Below, one piece after another: positions 8,434-17,126 of a DNA stretch of 64,000 nucleotides. The notes under the pieces are model-generated. The model was not told where the DNA came from. It saw nothing but the letters and a program-made list of their open reading frames with translations, and made no database searches. Within the stretch, counting starts at the first letter, position 1. Every line of letters starts with the position of its first letter. Location of the stretch: the NCBI GenBank assembly GCA_965116715.1, contig OZ220724.1, positions 1,054,001 to 1,118,000 of the forward strand, read 5' to 3'. Position numbers and translations under genes: made by a program. Source of the stretch: Poriferisodalis sp965116715 (GTDB lineage Bacteria; Actinomycetota; Acidimicrobiia; Acidimicrobiales; Poriferisodalaceae).

Positions 8434-9789
8434 CTAGGCCAGGCGCCAGGAACCCGGTTGGGGGACGGGCAGACCGAGGTGGTCACGCAGCGTGACGCCC
8501 GAATACTCGCTGCGGAACAGGCCTCGGCGCTGCAGCTCGGGCACGACCAGCTCGACGAAGTCATCGAACGCACCCGGCATGTGCGTGCCGGCGATCACGA
8601 AGCCGTCCACCGCACGCTCGGTGAACCATTCCTCGAAGTAGTCGGCCAGCTCGACCGGCCCGCCGACCGTCGGGTGCGCCAGCCGGCCACGCCCCGACAC
8701 CTGCACGAAGTCGCGCACGGTGGGATTGGCACGTCCGGTGATCTGCAGCACCTGGTTGCGGATGCCTTGAATGCCGGTCATGGCGTCGAGGTCGTCGTCG
8801 GACAGCGGCTCATCGAGTTCGCGGCTGGCGAAGTCGAAGTTCAGCCCCTCCGACAGCAGCGACAGATCGTCGACCAGCGTCGGCAGTTCGTCGTAGGCGG
8901 CCCGGCGGTCCTCCGCTTCGGCCAAGGTGCGGCCCACCACCGGGAACGTCAGGTTGGTGATCTTCACCTGGTCGGGATCGCGGCCCAGCGCTTCGATCTG
9001 GGATTTCACGGCGGCGTAGTGCTCGACAGCGCTGTCGAGCCGCACCTGGCTCACGAACAGCAGCTCCCCCCAGCGGGCGGCGAACGTCGTGCCGCGCCCG
9101 CTCTGGCCGGCCTGGATCACCACCGGATGGCCCTGGGGTGTGCGCGGCACCGTGAACGGCCCGCGCGAGGTGAACCACTGCCCCTCGTGGTCGAGCCGGT
9201 GCACCCGCTCACCGTGCGCGTACAGGCCCGCCGCCCGGTCGGCGGCTATCGCGTCGGCCTCCCAGGTGTCCCAGTGGCCGTGCACCACCTCCATGAACTC
9301 GTCGGCCCGGTCGTAGCGGACGTCGTGGGCGGGTGCCTGGGCCAGGCCCATGTTGCGAGCTTCGTTGTCGTTCACCGAGGTGACGACGTTCCATGCCGCC
9401 CGCCCGCCTGTCAGGTGGTCGAGCGTGGCGAACACGCGGGCCACGTGGAAGGGCTCGTAGTACGTCGTCGAGTAGGTGGCGCCCAAGCCGAGCCGGCTGG
9501 TGGCCATGCCCATAGCGGTGAGAACGGTGACCGGGTCGAGCTTCACGCAGCGGATGCCCGCCTCGACCGTGTGCCGGTGATCGCCGCCGTACATGTCGGG
9601 CATCGCCAGGCGGTCGTCGAAGAAGCCCAGGTCGAAGCACCCGGCTTCGAGCACCTGGCCGATGTGGCGGTAGTAGTCGAAGGTGGTGACGTCGTGACGA
9701 GCATCGGGGTGCCGCCACGCAGCGGGGATGGTGGTGCAGTTCTGTGCCTGCAGGAAGCCCACCAGCACGATCTGGCGCTGAGCGTTCAC
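8434..9789 (-). CDS. NtaA/DszA-type LLM-class flavin-dependent monooxygenase
   Basis: About 451 residues from GTG at 9789 (VNAQRQIVLVGFLQA); the frame is open 33 bases further to a TTG that gives an unlikely leader. Family marks include FLQAQNCTTIPAAWRHPDA near the N-terminus, GLGATYSTTYYEPFHVAR, GGRAAWNVVTS, and VIQAGQSGRG, where FMN phosphate binds. The group uses FMNH2 from a separate reductase to oxidise substrates such as nitrilotriacetate, dibenzothiophene sulfone, alkanesulfonates or dimethyl sulfide. No flavin reductase lies beside it, so the reductant must be shared. The substrate cannot be read from the sequence. It converges on the deacetylase-like gene across hairpin element A. 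Confidence 0.88.
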   Translation of the reverse strand: MNAQRQIVLVGFLQAQNCTTIPAAWRHPDARHDVTTFDYYRHIGQVLEAGCFDLGFFDDRLAMPDMYGGDHRHTVEAGIRCVKLDPVTVLTAMGMATSRLGLGATYSTTYYEPFHVARVFATLDHLTGGRAAWNVVTSVNDNEARNMGLAQAPAHDVRYDRADEFMEVVHGHWDTWEADAIAADRAAGLYAHGERVHRLDHEGQWFTSRGPFTVPRTPQGHPVVIQAGQSGRGTTFAARWGELLFVSQVRLDSAVEHYAAVKSQIEALGRDPDQVKITNLTFPVVGRTLAEAEDRRAAYDELPTLVDDLSLLSEGLNFDFASRELDEPLSDDDLDAMTGIQGIRNQVLQITGRANPTVRDFVQVSGRGRLAHPTVGGPVELADYFEEWFTERAVDGFVIAGTHMPGAFDDFVELVVPELQRRGLFRSEYSGVTLRDHLGLPVPQPGSWRLA

Positions 9790-9852
9790 GCCCAGCGATG
9801 GTAGAGAGCAATCGCGCCGCAAGACGGCTCACCGGCGGGCCGGGACGGCAAA

Positions 9853-10638
9853 GTGCCAGACTCGACGGCTATGCCGAGTGGCCCACAGATCGCCGACATC
9901 GCTCACGACAAGGCGCTGCGGGAACGGCTGGCGGCGAATCTGGCGCGCCACGATGTGCGTCGGCACCCGGGCGAGGGGCGCAAGCACGCAGCGGTCGCGG
10001 TGATCGTGCTGGACAGCGACGCCGAGCTGCACGGAGCCGATCCTGCGTTCCGCGGTCTGAGCGCCGACGAGCGACGCAAGATGCTGGCCGAAGTTCCCGG
10101 AGCCATCGACGACCCGATGCTGACCGGCGATGTCGAGGGCACCGCGGGTGGCGCCGCTGTGCTGCTGACGCGACGCGGCTCCCACCTGCGCGGCCACGGC
10201 GGCCAGTGGGCACTGCCGGGTGGTCGGGTGGACGAGGGCGAGACGGTGCTGGAGGCGGCCATCCGCGAGTGCTCGGAAGAGGTCGGGCTGGAGCTCACCA
10301 GTGACGATCTGCTCGGGCAGCTCGACGACTACCCGACCCGCTCCGGATATGTCATCAGCCCGTTCGTGTTCTGGCTGACTGACGATCGGGAGCCCGTGGC
10401 GAATCCGGCCGAGGTGGCCTCGGTGCACCGTGTGGCACTGCGTGAGCTCGTGCGCGACGACTCGCCGAGATTCGTCAGCATCCCCGAGAGCGACCGCCCC
10501 GTCGTGCAGGTCCCCATCGGCGGCGACCTCATCCACGCCCCCACCGGCGCAGTCCTCTACCAATTCCGCGCCGTCGCCTACGACGGCCTCAACACCCGCG
10601 TCGACGAGCTGGAGCAGCCCGTGTTCGCATGGTCTTGA
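9853..10638 (+). CDS. Nudix hydrolase, CoA-pyrophosphatase-like
   Basis: 261 residues from GTG at 9853 (ATG at 9871 is the alternative). The Nudix box is complete: GRVDEGE, seven residues, then RECSEEVGL at about residues 123-145, giving the metal-binding REUxEE core. It is preceded by HGGQWALPG. The whole fits the CoA/acyl-CoA diphosphatase branch, with a long N-terminal region and a C-terminal segment (VPIGGDLIHAPTGAVLYQF). These enzymes cut nucleoside diphosphates linked to another group, here probably CoA or its oxidised forms. The last codons and stop lie in a perfect palindrome (10623-10648). Confidence 0.9.
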   Translation: MPDSTAMPSGPQIADIAHDKALRERLAANLARHDVRRHPGEGRKHAAVAVIVLDSDAELHGADPAFRGLSADERRKMLAEVPGAIDDPMLTGDVEGTAGGAAVLLTRRGSHLRGHGGQWALPGGRVDEGETVLEAAIRECSEEVGLELTSDDLLGQLDDYPTRSGYVISPFVFWLTDDREPVANPAEVASVHRVALRELVRDDSPRFVSIPESDRPVVQVPIGGDLIHAPTGAVLYQFRAVAYDGLNTRVDELEQPVFAWS

Positions 10639-10648
10639 CCATGCGAAC
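10623..10648. terminator. Perfect 12-bp palindrome over the Nudix stop codon
   Basis: GTTCGCATGGTC, two T bases, then GACCATGCGAAC: a perfect inverted repeat containing the TGA stop at 10636-10638. It could fold into a strong hairpin at the mRNA 3' end and protect or end the transcript. No T-run follows. Confidence 0.5.
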
Positions 10649-10678
10649 CATCAGACACAGCGCCTGGCGCTAGCCGGT

Positions 10679-10779
10679 TGACACAGGTGCCATAGCTGCG
10701 GAGGCGGCAGGGAACTCTGCGAGGTTGGAGCCTGCTGGATTCCCGGAGCAAAGGGTCCTGCCGACTCCGCAGCGGGCGC
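10679..10779. repeat. Intergenic hairpin element, copy B
   Basis: Second copy of the element at 8316-8416, again in a convergent gap (genes ending at 10638 and 10796). The 5' arm 10695-10712 (GCTGCGGAGGCGGCAGGG) pairs with 10756-10773 at 16 of 18 positions. Against copy A, stem positions 3 and 5 change together with their partners (C:G to T:A, and G:C to C:G), which supports selection for the fold. The loop keeps CCTGCTGGAT and GGGTCCTGCCG in both copies. Confidence 0.7.
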
Positions 10780-10795
10780 GCCCGCTTGAGGCCAC

Positions 10796-12097
10796 CTAGC
10801 CGAGCACGGACATTGACGAGCCGTGCAGGTCGCGCTTGCGTGAGAACGTGCCCATGTCGATGTCGAAACCGGTGTGCTTGCCGGTCACGACGACCGGGTC
10901 GGCATCGTGGTCGTGGCCGGCTTCGACAGCACCGATCAGCTCGGCCATGCAGTGGCCGGCCACCGCAGCGTTCTTGAACTGGTTGCCGCTGGTGCCGATG
11001 GCCACGTAGAAGCCGTCGAGCGAAGTGCGGTCGTAGATCGGGATCCAGTCGTCGGTGACGTCGTACACGCCCACGATGCCCTTCGGCTGGTGCGGCAGGC
11101 CCAACTCGGGCATGCGGCGGGCGAAGCGCAGCACGTGGGTTTCCCACTGCTCGCGGGTGAGGTCCTGCGAGCAGCCGTCGATCTCATCAGCGGTAAGCCA
11201 ATCCAGGTCGGCCATGTCCAACTCGAGCGAACCGATGAGGATGTTGTTGCCCACCTCGGGCCGCACGTAGCAGCCGCAGTCGTCATCGGCGATCGCTGCG
11301 CCGACCTGCTCGAAGTCCAGGGCCGGCGGCGAGGGCACGTGATACACCTCCTTGCGCAGCGGTCGGGTGCTGATCGACATGTCATCGAGCACCCCTGCCA
11401 GCTCGTTGATGGCACTGCTGTGCGGGCCGGCGACGTTGACCACGACCGGTGCAGACAGCACTGTGCCGTCGGCGAGCACGACACCCTCGACGCGGCCGGA
11501 GCCAGCGATTCCCACCACGGTCTCGCCGAAGCGAAATTCGGCACCTGCGGCTTCGGCAGCCAGCCGGAGATTGTGGGCTGCGAGCTGCGGGTCGCCGATG
11601 TAGCCCGCTTCCGGAGTCCACAGCGCGCCCTCGAGCTGCGCCGTGGGCTCAGCCCAGAATTCCGGGTCGCCGATCTGTCGAGGCGGGCCGAAACGCGAGA
11701 GGTCAAAGAAACCGAGCCGGTCGATCGCCTCGTCGCGATCCCAGATCTCATACGGCACGCCGAGCGCCTCGAAGTGGGGCACGGGCAGCAGGTGGGGACC
11801 CTCGCCGCTGATGAACGTCAGCATGCCGCACTTCGTGAACGTCGTGTAGCCGGCCTCGTCGCAACCGCCGATGTGCCGCGGCCAGTTCAACCAGTACTGC
11901 AAGCCCTCATACGACATCGCAACGCCCGCACGGGTGGAATACGTGAACCGCACGATGGCCGAGGACGAGCTGGTGGAACCCTGCCCGGCGCCCGGGTTGC
12001 GATCGACGCCCACCACTCGCCAGCCGCGCCGCGCCAGCTCGCAGGTGACCGCGTTGCCGATCACGCCGGCACCGATGACGATGGCGTCGTAGCTCAA
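10796..12097 (-). CDS. FAD-dependent oxidoreductase, DAO/sarcosine-oxidase family
   Basis: 433 residues from ATG at 12097. The N-terminal dinucleotide fold is clear (AIVIGAGVIGNAVTCELARR), with a following acidic strand end (VVGVDRNPG) and the DAO-type SSSSAIVR segment. The C-terminal end carries GVYDVTDDWIPIYDRT and VAIGTSGNQFKNAAVAG, which cover the flavin in this family. Members oxidise the C-N bond of small amines such as sarcosine, glycine, dimethylglycine or D-amino acids, releasing peroxide or passing electrons on. The specific amine cannot be assigned. It lies 3 bp downstream of an Xaa-Pro-type peptidase on the same strand, so the two may be co-expressed; peptide-derived imino acids are one possible link (inference). 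Confidence 0.88.
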   Translation of the reverse strand: MSYDAIVIGAGVIGNAVTCELARRGWRVVGVDRNPGAGQGSTSSSSAIVRFTYSTRAGVAMSYEGLQYWLNWPRHIGGCDEAGYTTFTKCGMLTFISGEGPHLLPVPHFEALGVPYEIWDRDEAIDRLGFFDLSRFGPPRQIGDPEFWAEPTAQLEGALWTPEAGYIGDPQLAAHNLRLAAEAAGAEFRFGETVVGIAGSGRVEGVVLADGTVLSAPVVVNVAGPHSSAINELAGVLDDMSISTRPLRKEVYHVPSPPALDFEQVGAAIADDDCGCYVRPEVGNNILIGSLELDMADLDWLTADEIDGCSQDLTREQWETHVLRFARRMPELGLPHQPKGIVGVYDVTDDWIPIYDRTSLDGFYVAIGTSGNQFKNAAVAGHCMAELIGAVEAGHDHDADPVVVTGKHTGFDIDMGTFSRKRDLHGSSMSVLG

Positions 12098-12100
12098 GCC

Positions 12101-13543
12101 CTACCCCACGCGAAGCGGCTTGGCGATGGCGGCGGTGAGCACCTCGGGGTCACCGCCAGTGACCAGCACATCGTCTTCGATGCGGATGCCGCCGAACCCC
12201 CGCAGCTCATCCACCCGCTCCCACACGACGCGCTCGGCGAACTTCTCCCGTCTGGCCGGATCGTCCAGCAGCGCGTCGATGAAGTAGATGCCGGGTTCGA
12301 CCGTGGTGACCATGTCGGGCTCGAGGACTCGATTCGGCCCCAGCTTCGACAGCAGCGGATCGTCGCTGGGCTCCCGGCTGTAGGGAATGCTCGTGATGTC
12401 GTGAACCGACAGTCCCAGCAGGTGGCCCAGCCCATGGGGGAAGAACAGCGCCACCACGCCTTCGGTGACCAACTCGGCAGGATCGCCGCGCAGCAGGCCC
12501 ATGTCGATCAGGCCAGCGCCCAGGATGCGTGCAGCCGCTAGGTGCACCTCTTTCCAGACGGCGCCCGGACGGCACATGTCGATGGTCTGCTGCTGAGCGC
12601 TCAGCACCAGCTGCCAGAGGAATTCCTGCTCGTCGGTCGGGTCGGCGCCGACAACCATGGTGCGGGTGACATCGCTGGCGTAACCGCCGAACTGTGCCCC
12701 GGCATCGATGAGCAGCAGGTCGCCGGCCTCGACAGTCCGGGTAGCGGGTCGCAGCGGGTCGTCGCCTGCGTACACGTAGTGCAGGTAGGCGCCGTGCGAT
12801 CCCGACGCCACGATGCTGTCGTAGGCCACACGGGGGGCACCCGCGGCGTAAAACTGCGCCTCCATGCCGATCTGGATCTCGCGTTCGGTCATGCCGGGCG
12901 CCGCGTACTGGTACACCCACTCAAATCCGGCTGTGCTGGCCGCAGCCGCCCGGCGAATGTCGTCGAGCTCGGCCTCGTCCTTGGTCATGCGCTCGAGCGC
13001 CACGGCCGCCGCGAGCCGGAGCACGCTCGCCTCGGGTGAAGCTGTGGCGTCGTGCCCGGTCGCGCTGTCAGCTTCCAGATCTTCGGTCGACCCCGAGCCA
13101 TCTGCTGCGTCTTCTGCAGCCCGTGCCTCGATCGCATCCTCGCTTGGTGCTGCAGGAACGACCGCAGGCAGCGCCGCACCGGCGCCGAGCTCAATCAGCG
13201 TGCGGTCGTCGCGCTCCCCAAGCCAGGCCTCCAGCTCGTCCAGCGGCCGTCCCACCGGTGTCGGGGGCTGCTCCCAGACGAGACGTTCGGGCGTGAAGCG
13301 GGGCCCGAACAGCTCCCATTCGCCCGCCGCCGCGTCGAAGGCCAGCGTGGTGCCCGGTGAGCCCACGGCAGTCAGGTACGCCACGTCTGGATGCGGCAGG
13401 AAGGCGAAATGCTGATCAGTGCCCGACCAGCTCGCCGGCTCTCCCGCCCGCAGCAGCACCACCTCGTCGGTCAGCTCCCAGCGCTTGGCGACTCGCGCCC
13501 GCCGTTCGGCCAACGCCTCGTCAGTCGGCTTCACGCCGCGCAC
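12101..13543 (-). CDS. M24 family metallopeptidase (Xaa-Pro aminopeptidase-like)
   Basis: About 480 residues; start GTG at 13543 or 13534 (VKPTDEALAERR). Longer frames run antisense into the divergent carboxyltransferase gene and are not credible. The creatinase-type N-domain (FLPHPDVAYLTAV) leads to a pita-bread catalytic domain with all metal ligands in view: DAGAQFGGYASDVTRT (two Asp), FFPHGLGHLLGL (His), VEPGIYF (Glu) and IRIEDDVLVT (Glu). Such enzymes remove an N-terminal residue before proline, or cleave dipeptides. Between the two domains is an acidic Ala/Asp/Glu/Ser-rich stretch of about 45 residues not usual in the family. Cytoplasmic. Confidence 0.9.
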   Translation of the reverse strand: MRGVKPTDEALAERRARVAKRWELTDEVVLLRAGEPASWSGTDQHFAFLPHPDVAYLTAVGSPGTTLAFDAAAGEWELFGPRFTPERLVWEQPPTPVGRPLDELEAWLGERDDRTLIELGAGAALPAVVPAAPSEDAIEARAAEDAADGSGSTEDLEADSATGHDATASPEASVLRLAAAVALERMTKDEAELDDIRRAAAASTAGFEWVYQYAAPGMTEREIQIGMEAQFYAAGAPRVAYDSIVASGSHGAYLHYVYAGDDPLRPATRTVEAGDLLLIDAGAQFGGYASDVTRTMVVGADPTDEQEFLWQLVLSAQQQTIDMCRPGAVWKEVHLAAARILGAGLIDMGLLRGDPAELVTEGVVALFFPHGLGHLLGLSVHDITSIPYSREPSDDPLLSKLGPNRVLEPDMVTTVEPGIYFIDALLDDPARREKFAERVVWERVDELRGFGGIRIEDDVLVTGGDPEVLTAAIAKPLRVG

Positions 13544-13593
13544 CCTAACGCCGCCGCTGCGGGCTGCTCGCACAATCTCTAGGTTCTTGCTGC

Positions 13594-15129
13594 GTGAGTG
13601 ACGAAGCTGCCCCCGAACCGGAGATGCCGCCGCTGCTGGCCAAGGCCATGGCGGCGAGGGAGGCCACGCTGGACGAGGCCCGGCCCCAAGCAGTGGCCCG
13701 CCAGCACGCACGAGGCAGGTGGACCGCCCGGGAACGGATCGCCGCCCTGTTCGACCCGGACACCTTCGTCGAGTACGGCCAGCTCGCACAGCCCCAGATC
13801 CGCTCGCTGGGCGATGCGCCGGCCGACGGGCTCGTCATGGGCGTCGGGCAGGTCGACGGCGTCTCGGTGTGCGCGTTCACCTACGACTACACGGTGATGG
13901 GCGGCAGCCAGAGCCCCACCAACCATCGAAAGGTGGACCGGATGATGGAGGTGGCCGAGCGCAACCGCTGGCCGGTCATCTTCTGGTCGGAAGGCGCCGG
14001 CGCACGCGCCACCGAGCTGTTCTACGACAGTGGCACGGTCACCACCTTCATCCAGCTCGCACGGCTCTCGGGCCTGGTGCCGATCGTCACGATCCTGTCG
14101 GGGCCGAGCTTCGCCGGTCAGGCCAACATCGCCGGCACCTCCGACGTGGTGATCGCCACGAAGGACTCGACGCTCGGCCTGTCCGGGCCGCCGCTGGTCA
14201 GGTCGGCGACCGGCGAGGATCTGACCCCTGAAGAACTCGGTCCCATGTCGCTGCATGAGAGGACTGGCACCGTCGAGCTGGTGGTCGAAGACGAAGCAGA
14301 GGCGCTGCAGACTGCTCGGCGGTACCTGTCGTACTTCACCGACGTGGCGACTCCCCCGCCGCCGGTCGCGCACGACCAGACCCCGCTGCGCACGATGGTC
14401 CCCGAGAACCCCCGGCGTGCCTACGACGTGCGCAAGATCGTGGAGATCCTGGCCGACGAAGGCTCGGTGATGGAGTTGCGCCCGCTGTTCGGGCGATGCC
14501 TGTCGACGTCGCTGTGCCGCATTGAGGGGCACCGCCTCGGCGTGCTCGCGAACAACCCGATGTTCGGCGCAGGCGCGATCGACTCCGAGGGTTCGGCCAA
14601 GTTCTCGCGCTTCGTCGAGCTGTGCAACGCCTTCGACCTGCCGCTGCTGTTTCTGTGCGACACGCCCGGCTTCATGATCGGGACGGCTGCGGAGAAGTCG
14701 GCGATCGTGCGGCACAGCGCCCGCACCCTGGTGGCGGTCAGCGCCGCTGACGTGCCGATCCTGAGCGTGATCCTGCGCAAGGCGTATGGCCTCGGCTACT
14801 ACGCGATGGGCTCCGACGCCCTCGACCCCGACCTGTACGTCGGCTGGCCGACCGCCGAATTCGGCGGCATGGGCCTCGAGGGAGCGGTGAACATCGTGTA
14901 CCGCGACGAGCTCGAGGCAGCGCCCGACGAAGCGACCGAGCGCGAGATACGGGATCGGCGTGTCGCAGAGTGGAAGGAGCGCAACACCGGCTTGGAATTC
15001 GCCCGGTCGTTCCTGCTGGACGACATCATCGACCCGGCCGAGACTCGGGATCTGATCGCCCGTCTGCTGGCGACGTTCCCGGCACCGGCGCCGCGCCAGG
15101 GGCGCAAGCACCCCATCGATCCCTGGTAG
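13594..15129 (+). CDS. Acyl-CoA carboxylase carboxyltransferase (beta) subunit
   Basis: 511 residues from GTG at 13594, typical for propionyl/acetyl/methylcrotonyl-CoA carboxylase beta chains. Both crotonase-like halves are present: the first with LSGPSFAGQANIAGTSD, the second with FGRCLSTSLCRIEGH, LLFLCDTPGFMIG and KAYGLGYYAMGSDAL, where the backbone forms the oxyanion holes. It would move CO2 from biotin to an acyl-CoA alpha or gamma carbon. No biotin carboxylase or biotin-carrier gene lies in the window, so its partner must be encoded elsewhere. It is divergent from the M24 peptidase with only about 50 bp between them. Confidence 0.92.
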   Translation: MSDEAAPEPEMPPLLAKAMAAREATLDEARPQAVARQHARGRWTARERIAALFDPDTFVEYGQLAQPQIRSLGDAPADGLVMGVGQVDGVSVCAFTYDYTVMGGSQSPTNHRKVDRMMEVAERNRWPVIFWSEGAGARATELFYDSGTVTTFIQLARLSGLVPIVTILSGPSFAGQANIAGTSDVVIATKDSTLGLSGPPLVRSATGEDLTPEELGPMSLHERTGTVELVVEDEAEALQTARRYLSYFTDVATPPPPVAHDQTPLRTMVPENPRRAYDVRKIVEILADEGSVMELRPLFGRCLSTSLCRIEGHRLGVLANNPMFGAGAIDSEGSAKFSRFVELCNAFDLPLLFLCDTPGFMIGTAAEKSAIVRHSARTLVAVSAADVPILSVILRKAYGLGYYAMGSDALDPDLYVGWPTAEFGGMGLEGAVNIVYRDELEAAPDEATEREIRDRRVAEWKERNTGLEFARSFLLDDIIDPAETRDLIARLLATFPAPAPRQGRKHPIDPW

Positions 15130-15141
15130 CCGCCCCGGCCG

Positions 15142-16137
15142 CTACTGCTGTTGCTGCTGTGCAGCCTGCTGCTGGGCTGAGGCTTCTGCCGGCGGGCTCA
15201 CCGCAACGCGGGCCTGGCGGCGGATCGGCTCGGTGACCATCGAGACCGGCGCCGTGGGCTGGGCGATGATGACCTCCGCGTCCACCTTGGCGTCAGCCGA
15301 ACCGTTGAACACCCCGCGCACTGGCGGCACGTCGTTGTAGTCACGGCCGTAGCCGATCACCACGTGCCGCTCGCCGACCGGGCCGCCGTTGGTGGGGTCG
15401 AGCGCATGCCACCCGTAGCCGGGCACCGCTGCTTCGATCCATGCGTGCGTCTGCACCGAGATTGCCGTCGAGACCGCCGTCGATTCAGGGCCGTCATCAG
15501 CGCCCTGGTCGGGACGGGTTTCATCGAGCGCGAACAGGTACCCCGAGACATAGCGCGCGGGGATGCCGATGCAGCGCAGCATTCCCACGGCCAGATGCGC
15601 GAAGTCCTGGCAGACCCCCCGGCCGCCGTCAATCAGCTCCTCCAGCGTCACGCCGATGGCGGTCGAGCCTCGCTCATAAGTGAGCACCGTGGGCACGGCC
15701 TGGGCGACCGCGAGCACGCGCTCGCACACGTCGTCGGTGGTGCTGCGGACGGCCCACGACGCCACCTCGTTGACCAGTTCCCCCCACGACACATGCTGGG
15801 ACGGCGCGAGGTACTCGATGTGCTGATTGACGAACTGCAGATCGCTCAGCCGCTCACAGCTCACCGCTGCCGGGGCCCCGTCGGTCGGGGTGGTCTCTAC
15901 CGATGCCTCAGCCAGCACCAGCAGATCGTCGTGCGAGCCGCGTATGCCCAGATGGTCGACCGTCGTGCCGAAGTAGTCGCGCATCTGCAGCACACGGGTC
16001 GCCGGCGTCGTCGTCAGCCGGTACGACAGCACTCTCTGGCGCAGATCATCGCGGGGACGCACACGGATCTCGTTCTGCGATTCCGACACGGGCTCTGCGT
16101 AGGTGAAGTGCAGCCGGTAGGCGATGTCGAGTCTCAT
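15142..16137 (-). CDS. Transglutaminase-like cysteine protease-fold protein
   Basis: 331 residues from ATG at 16137. The bacterial transglutaminase N-terminal beta domain (MRLDIAYRLHFTYAEPVSES) is followed by the papain-like core with the catalytic Cys in GRGVCQDFAHL, His in THAWIEAAV and Asp in HALDPTNG. It ends in a glutamine-rich tail (AQQQAAQQQQQ) written mostly in CAG-type codons. It overlaps the next gene upstream by 4 bp, which starts a three-gene operon with an alpha-E protein and a circularly permuted ATP-grasp. That trio is widespread and is thought to make and cut peptide or isopeptide bonds on an unknown product (established association, function unproven). Confidence 0.9.
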   Translation of the reverse strand: MRLDIAYRLHFTYAEPVSESQNEIRVRPRDDLRQRVLSYRLTTTPATRVLQMRDYFGTTVDHLGIRGSHDDLLVLAEASVETTPTDGAPAAVSCERLSDLQFVNQHIEYLAPSQHVSWGELVNEVASWAVRSTTDDVCERVLAVAQAVPTVLTYERGSTAIGVTLEELIDGGRGVCQDFAHLAVGMLRCIGIPARYVSGYLFALDETRPDQGADDGPESTAVSTAISVQTHAWIEAAVPGYGWHALDPTNGGPVGERHVVIGYGRDYNDVPPVRGVFNGSADAKVDAEVIIAQPTAPVSMVTEPIRRQARVAVSPPAEASAQQQAAQQQQQ

Positions 16138-17126
16138 TGCGGACTGCCGTTCCCGACACCAGGCCGCACATACTGCGCATGCACCTCAGAAAAGCCCGAT
16201 CGGGCCACCGTGCTGGCGTGCACGTCTCCGGCCAGCTCGGCCAGCGCCGAGCCCAAGTGCGACAACTCAGCCTCGGGATCTGCGAGCAGCTCGTCGAGCT
16301 CGCCGTATTCCAGGTGCGCCCGCAGTGCCCCGGCGCGCCGGCGTGGCGTGGCCACCGCACCCGCCGCCGCGGCGAGGTCGTCCAGACGCTGTTCGACGCG
16401 GCCCAGGCACCACAGCACCGAGCGGGGCAGGTGCTCGTGCTGCAGCAGGAACTTGGCGACTGCGTGCCACTGCGGCGAGTGGCCCAGCTCGCGTTTGGCC
16501 GCCTGCAGCGAATGGGTGAACGCCAGCAGCCGGTTGCCGTCGAATACGTCGCTGCCGGTGCCCAGTCCGGACTTGAGCAGCTCCACCGTCAGGATCGACC
16601 GCTCGAGCAGCCGGCCCGCCTCCATGAACGCGTAGCCCTCGTCGCGGCTCATCGACTCGGTCATCACGCCGCTGAGCGAGCGGCACCCCCGCCGGGCGGT
16701 GATCACCGACATGCGCGACACCTCGCCGCCGGTCTGCTCGCGCGCCGCGGCGCCTACCGACTTGGCGCTCTGCATCAGGATGTGCAGGCTGTTGGCTTCC
16801 TCCCAAAGTTCCACCGGGATGCGATCGCGCACGATGCGCAGGTTCTCCCGCACCGCCTGGACCGCCGACACCACCGAGCCGGGATGGGAGTCGTCCGAGA
16901 CCAGGAAGTCCATGACGGCGTACGGGCCGGTGCCCACCTGGGCCGCCACGAACTCGTCCTGCAGCCCGAGCGCCTGCACCAGCCGGCGCGAGGCCAACCG
17001 CGCCTCGGTGGCCTGACGGTGCATGACTGCGTTGGTCTCCACGGACACGCAGCGGGCGATGGTGTCGGCCCGCTCCAGGTAGCGACCGGCCCACAGCAGG
17101 GAATCGGCGTGGCGGGCCAGGATCAT
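16134..17126 (-). CDS. Alpha-E domain protein (DUF403)
   Basis: 330 residues from ATG at 17126, almost entirely predicted helix. The family opening is clear (MILARHADSLLWAGRYLERAD-type start), as are the SLSGVMTESMSRDEGYAF region and the helix near EHLPRSVLWCLGR. No catalytic residues are known for the family; it is almost always encoded next to the circularly permuted ATP-grasp and transglutaminase found here, overlapping each by 4 bp. It is probably a helical partner or scaffold of the ligase. Confidence 0.9.
   Translation of the reverse strand: MILARHADSLLWAGRYLERADTIARCVSVETNAVMHRQATEARLASRRLVQALGLQDEFVAAQVGTGPYAVMDFLVSDDSHPGSVVSAVQAVRENLRIVRDRIPVELWEEANSLHILMQSAKSVGAAAREQTGGEVSRMSVITARRGCRSLSGVMTESMSRDEGYAFMEAGRLLERSILTVELLKSGLGTGSDVFDGNRLLAFTHSLQAAKRELGHSPQWHAVAKFLLQHEHLPRSVLWCLGRVEQRLDDLAAAAGAVATPRRRAGALRAHLEYGELDELLADPEAELSHLGSALAELAGDVHASTVARSGFSEVHAQYVRPGVGNGSPQ

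Noticed and set aside
8316..10779. Known riboswitch (cobalamin, TPP, SAM, c-di-AMP) as explanation of the repeated hairpins
   Set aside because: The conserved core sequences of those classes were not seen, and both copies lie downstream of convergent genes rather than in a 5' leader.
13579..15111. 510-codon open frame antisense to the carboxyltransferase gene
   Set aside because: The plus strand encodes a complete, motif-rich enzyme; the antisense frame is His/Arg/Val-rich with no motif, as expected from GC-rich codon use.
15142..15180. CAG/CTG repeat run suggesting a microsatellite
   Set aside because: It codes in frame for the Gln-rich tail of the transglutaminase and is imperfect; kept only as a protein feature.
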